From Flavobacterium nackdongense (GTDB lineage: Bacteria > Bacteroidota > Bacteroidia > Flavobacteriales > Flavobacteriaceae), in contig NZ_CP037933.1 of NCBI RefSeq assembly GCF_004355225.1, positions 3,286,001 through 3,350,000 of the forward strand: a stretch of 64,000 nt of DNA. Direction: 5' to 3'. Numbering within the stretch: position 1 is the stretch's first letter; each line of letters begins with the position of its first letter. The position numbers were made by a program, and so were the translations under genes. Below the pieces are notes generated by a model. The model saw nothing but the letters and a program-made list of their open reading frames with translations, was not told where the DNA came from and did not search any database. This document shows positions 62,962 through 64,000 of this stretch, piece after piece.

Positions 62962-62969
62962 TTTAAAAT

Positions 62970-63052
62970 TCCAATTTTTAAAATTGCTACGCCAGTTCGC
63001 TGACGCTCGTGTCCAAATTCCAACTGATACTAATGAAATTTTGGAATTTGGG
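62970..63052. repeat. Intergenic palindromic repeat between the GT2 and methyltransferase genes
   Basis: The core GCCAGTTCGCTGACGCTCGT lies between two arms carrying AAATTCCAA and TTGGAATTT that can pair. GC-rich cores of this kind stand out from the surrounding AT-rich DNA. Confidence 0.5.
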
Positions 63053-63054
63053 AT

Positions 63055-63585
63055 TTATTTTTTGGGATTTTTAATTGCGTAAACAATATAGTATCTCGGC
63101 GTGAAATAGCGCAATAGGGGACGAAAACCAATTTTTTTCACAGGATGCGTAAATTTCTCTCTGTCGATGATTTTCCAGCCTGTTTTTTCCAAAAGCCAAT
63201 CCAATTGCCAATCTTCGAATTCGTGATAATGTCTGTCCCACATATCGGTTTTGCTGCGATAGGCTGGGGAAAACCACAAACGCAATGGAATTGAAATGAG
63301 TAATTTATCGCATTTTACGTTTTCTAAGACAGTGTAAGGATTCAATAAATGTTCAAAGATCTCGAAAGCAGTAAAAACAGTATAATTTTCGTTTTGTAAT
63401 GCAGTTTGATTGTTATCAATGTCTTCGCCTGTAGTGTTTTTTACAGAGTATCCGTTGTCGACCATTATTTTTGAAAAAGGATTTGGAACCCCTAAATCGA
63501 AGATGGTTTCAGTAGTGGAAATGTGTTTTTGTAAAAATTCTAAAGTGTGTTTGAATCTTTTATTAGGAAATGTTTTTTCGTACAT
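63055..63585 (-). CDS. SAM-dependent methyltransferase-like protein
   Basis: About 176 residues from the ATG at 63585 (MYEKTFPNKRFKHTLEFL). The open frame extends 18 codons further into a palindromic intergenic repeat, so the shorter start is preferred. TIFDLGVPNPFSKIMVDNGYSV is a weak SAM motif I, followed by GEDIDNNQ and a FEIFEHLLNPYTVL block as in class I methyltransferases of type 11/12. The substrate is not known. Confidence 0.7.
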   Translation of the reverse strand: MYEKTFPNKRFKHTLEFLQKHISTTETIFDLGVPNPFSKIMVDNGYSVKNTTGEDIDNNQTALQNENYTVFTAFEIFEHLLNPYTVLENVKCDKLLISIPLRLWFSPAYRSKTDMWDRHYHEFEDWQLDWLLEKTGWKIIDREKFTHPVKKIGFRPLLRYFTPRYYIVYAIKNPKK

Positions 63586-63606
63586 AAATTTTTGTTTGTT
63601 GTTGGT

Positions 63607-63656
63607 GGTTTGTGGTTTATAGTTCGATTTAAACAACAAACTATAAACGGCAAACC
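63607..63656. terminator. Inverted repeat between the KAS III-like and methyltransferase genes
   Basis: The arms GGTTTGTGGTTTATAGTT (63607-63624) and AACTATAAACGGCAAACC (63639-63656) match at 16 of 18 positions. It lies just after the stop of the minus-strand synthase gene and inside the 5' extension of the methyltransferase frame. It may be a terminator or an interspersed repeat. Confidence 0.6.
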
Positions 63657-63665
63657 GCTAACTTT

Positions 63666-64000
63666 TTAATATCGATAAACAAAGGCATTGACATTCATTC
63701 CTGCGCCAACCGATGCAAAAATAACAATATCACCTTTGTTGATTTCGTGATTTTCTAATTTGCCTTGTAATATAAGATCATAAAGAGTTGGAACCGTCGC
63801 AACACTACTATTTCCTAAATCGTGAATACTCATTGGCATAATGTCCTTTGGAGGTGTTTTGCCATATAATTTGTAAAAACGATGAATAATAGCTTCGTCC
63901 ATTTTTTCGTTGGCTTGATGGATAAGGATTTTTTTCACTTCATCAATCGAAACACCGCTTTTGTCAAGACAACTTTTCATAGCGGCTGGGACATTGCTCA
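63666..64000 (-). CDS. 3-oxoacyl-ACP synthase III-like protein (partial, C-terminal part)
   Basis: The frame is open from the right edge to the stop at 63666. It contains ILIHQANEKMDEAII with the active-site histidine, DLGNSSVATVP with the active-site asparagine, and IVIFASVGAGMNVNAFVYRY, all typical of the C-terminal half of FabH-type condensing enzymes. The cysteine half lies outside the window. Whether it is FabH or a specialised condensing enzyme cannot be decided. Confidence 0.85.
   Translation of the reverse strand, partial: SNVPAAMKSCLDKSGVSIDEVKKILIHQANEKMDEAIIHRFYKLYGKTPPKDIMPMSIHDLGNSSVATVPTLYDLILQGKLENHEINKGDIVIFASVGAGMNVNAFVYRY

Overview
The window looks like chromosomal DNA of a Flavobacterium-type member of the Bacteroidota. 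The evidence is AT-rich sequence without Shine-Dalgarno boxes, several promoter -7 boxes of the TAnnTTTG type, a secreted protein with a type IX secretion sorting tail, LytTR/histidine-kinase regulation, DUF2807 and PspC genes, and several short palindromic repeats of kinds common in this group. No phage, plasmid origin or CRISPR array was seen.

Layout. (1) 1-15810, plus strand: a surface polysaccharide locus. It holds the tail of a probable MBOAT acyltransferase, an SGNH-like protein, a glycosyltransferase-like protein, a polysaccharide deacetylase, a GNAT protein, a GT-B enzyme, two GT4 and two GT2 glycosyltransferases, a GT-C-like membrane protein and an O-antigen polymerase/ligase. Two unrelated regulatory or ATPase genes interrupt it: an AlbA_2/HATPase/HTH protein at 5045-6442 and an AAA-DUF4143 protein at 10836-11957. 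At both sites the 5' end of the downstream glycosyltransferase gene is present twice, once before and once after the intruder. This is the most unusual signal in the window. (2) 15863-30412, minus strand: a dienoyl-CoA-reductase-like SDR, methionine aminotransferase, a REP-associated transposase between matching palindromes, both methylmalonyl-CoA mutase subunits, DivIC/FtsB, uridine kinase, a DUF3999/DUF2339 pair and a large MscS channel. (3) 30681-31262: tRNA-Pro followed, in its direction of transcription, by four tandem tRNA-Pro-like units with terminators. (4) 31423-43163: thioredoxin reductase, a DUF4442 hotdog protein, a DUF4870/PadR/PspC/DUF2807 operon, two tRNA-Val genes, folC, exbB-exbD facing tonB, anmK and an acyl-CoA dehydrogenase.

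(5) 43601-57278, plus strand, more accessory: a LytTR regulator and propeller histidine kinase, a type IX secreted protein, a lipoprotein, a heavily decayed IS4-like transposase, a PAS-LuxR regulator and a run of four signal-peptide proteins that look like an uncharacterised envelope module. (6) 57399-64000: an SDR, a SprT-like protein, manC, an Mla-type ABC pair, a frameshifted DUF4160 gene beside DUF2442, a GT2, a methyltransferase and a ketoacyl-ACP synthase III-like gene cut by the window edge.

Functions link loosely. Regions 1 and 6 (manC, GT2, Mla transport) serve the cell surface. Region 2 holds propionyl/methylmalonyl and acyl-CoA metabolism. Regions 4 and 5 hold envelope energisation (ExbBD/TonB), stress sensing (PspC) and secreted proteins. 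All family assignments come from reading motifs by eye; no database search was run.
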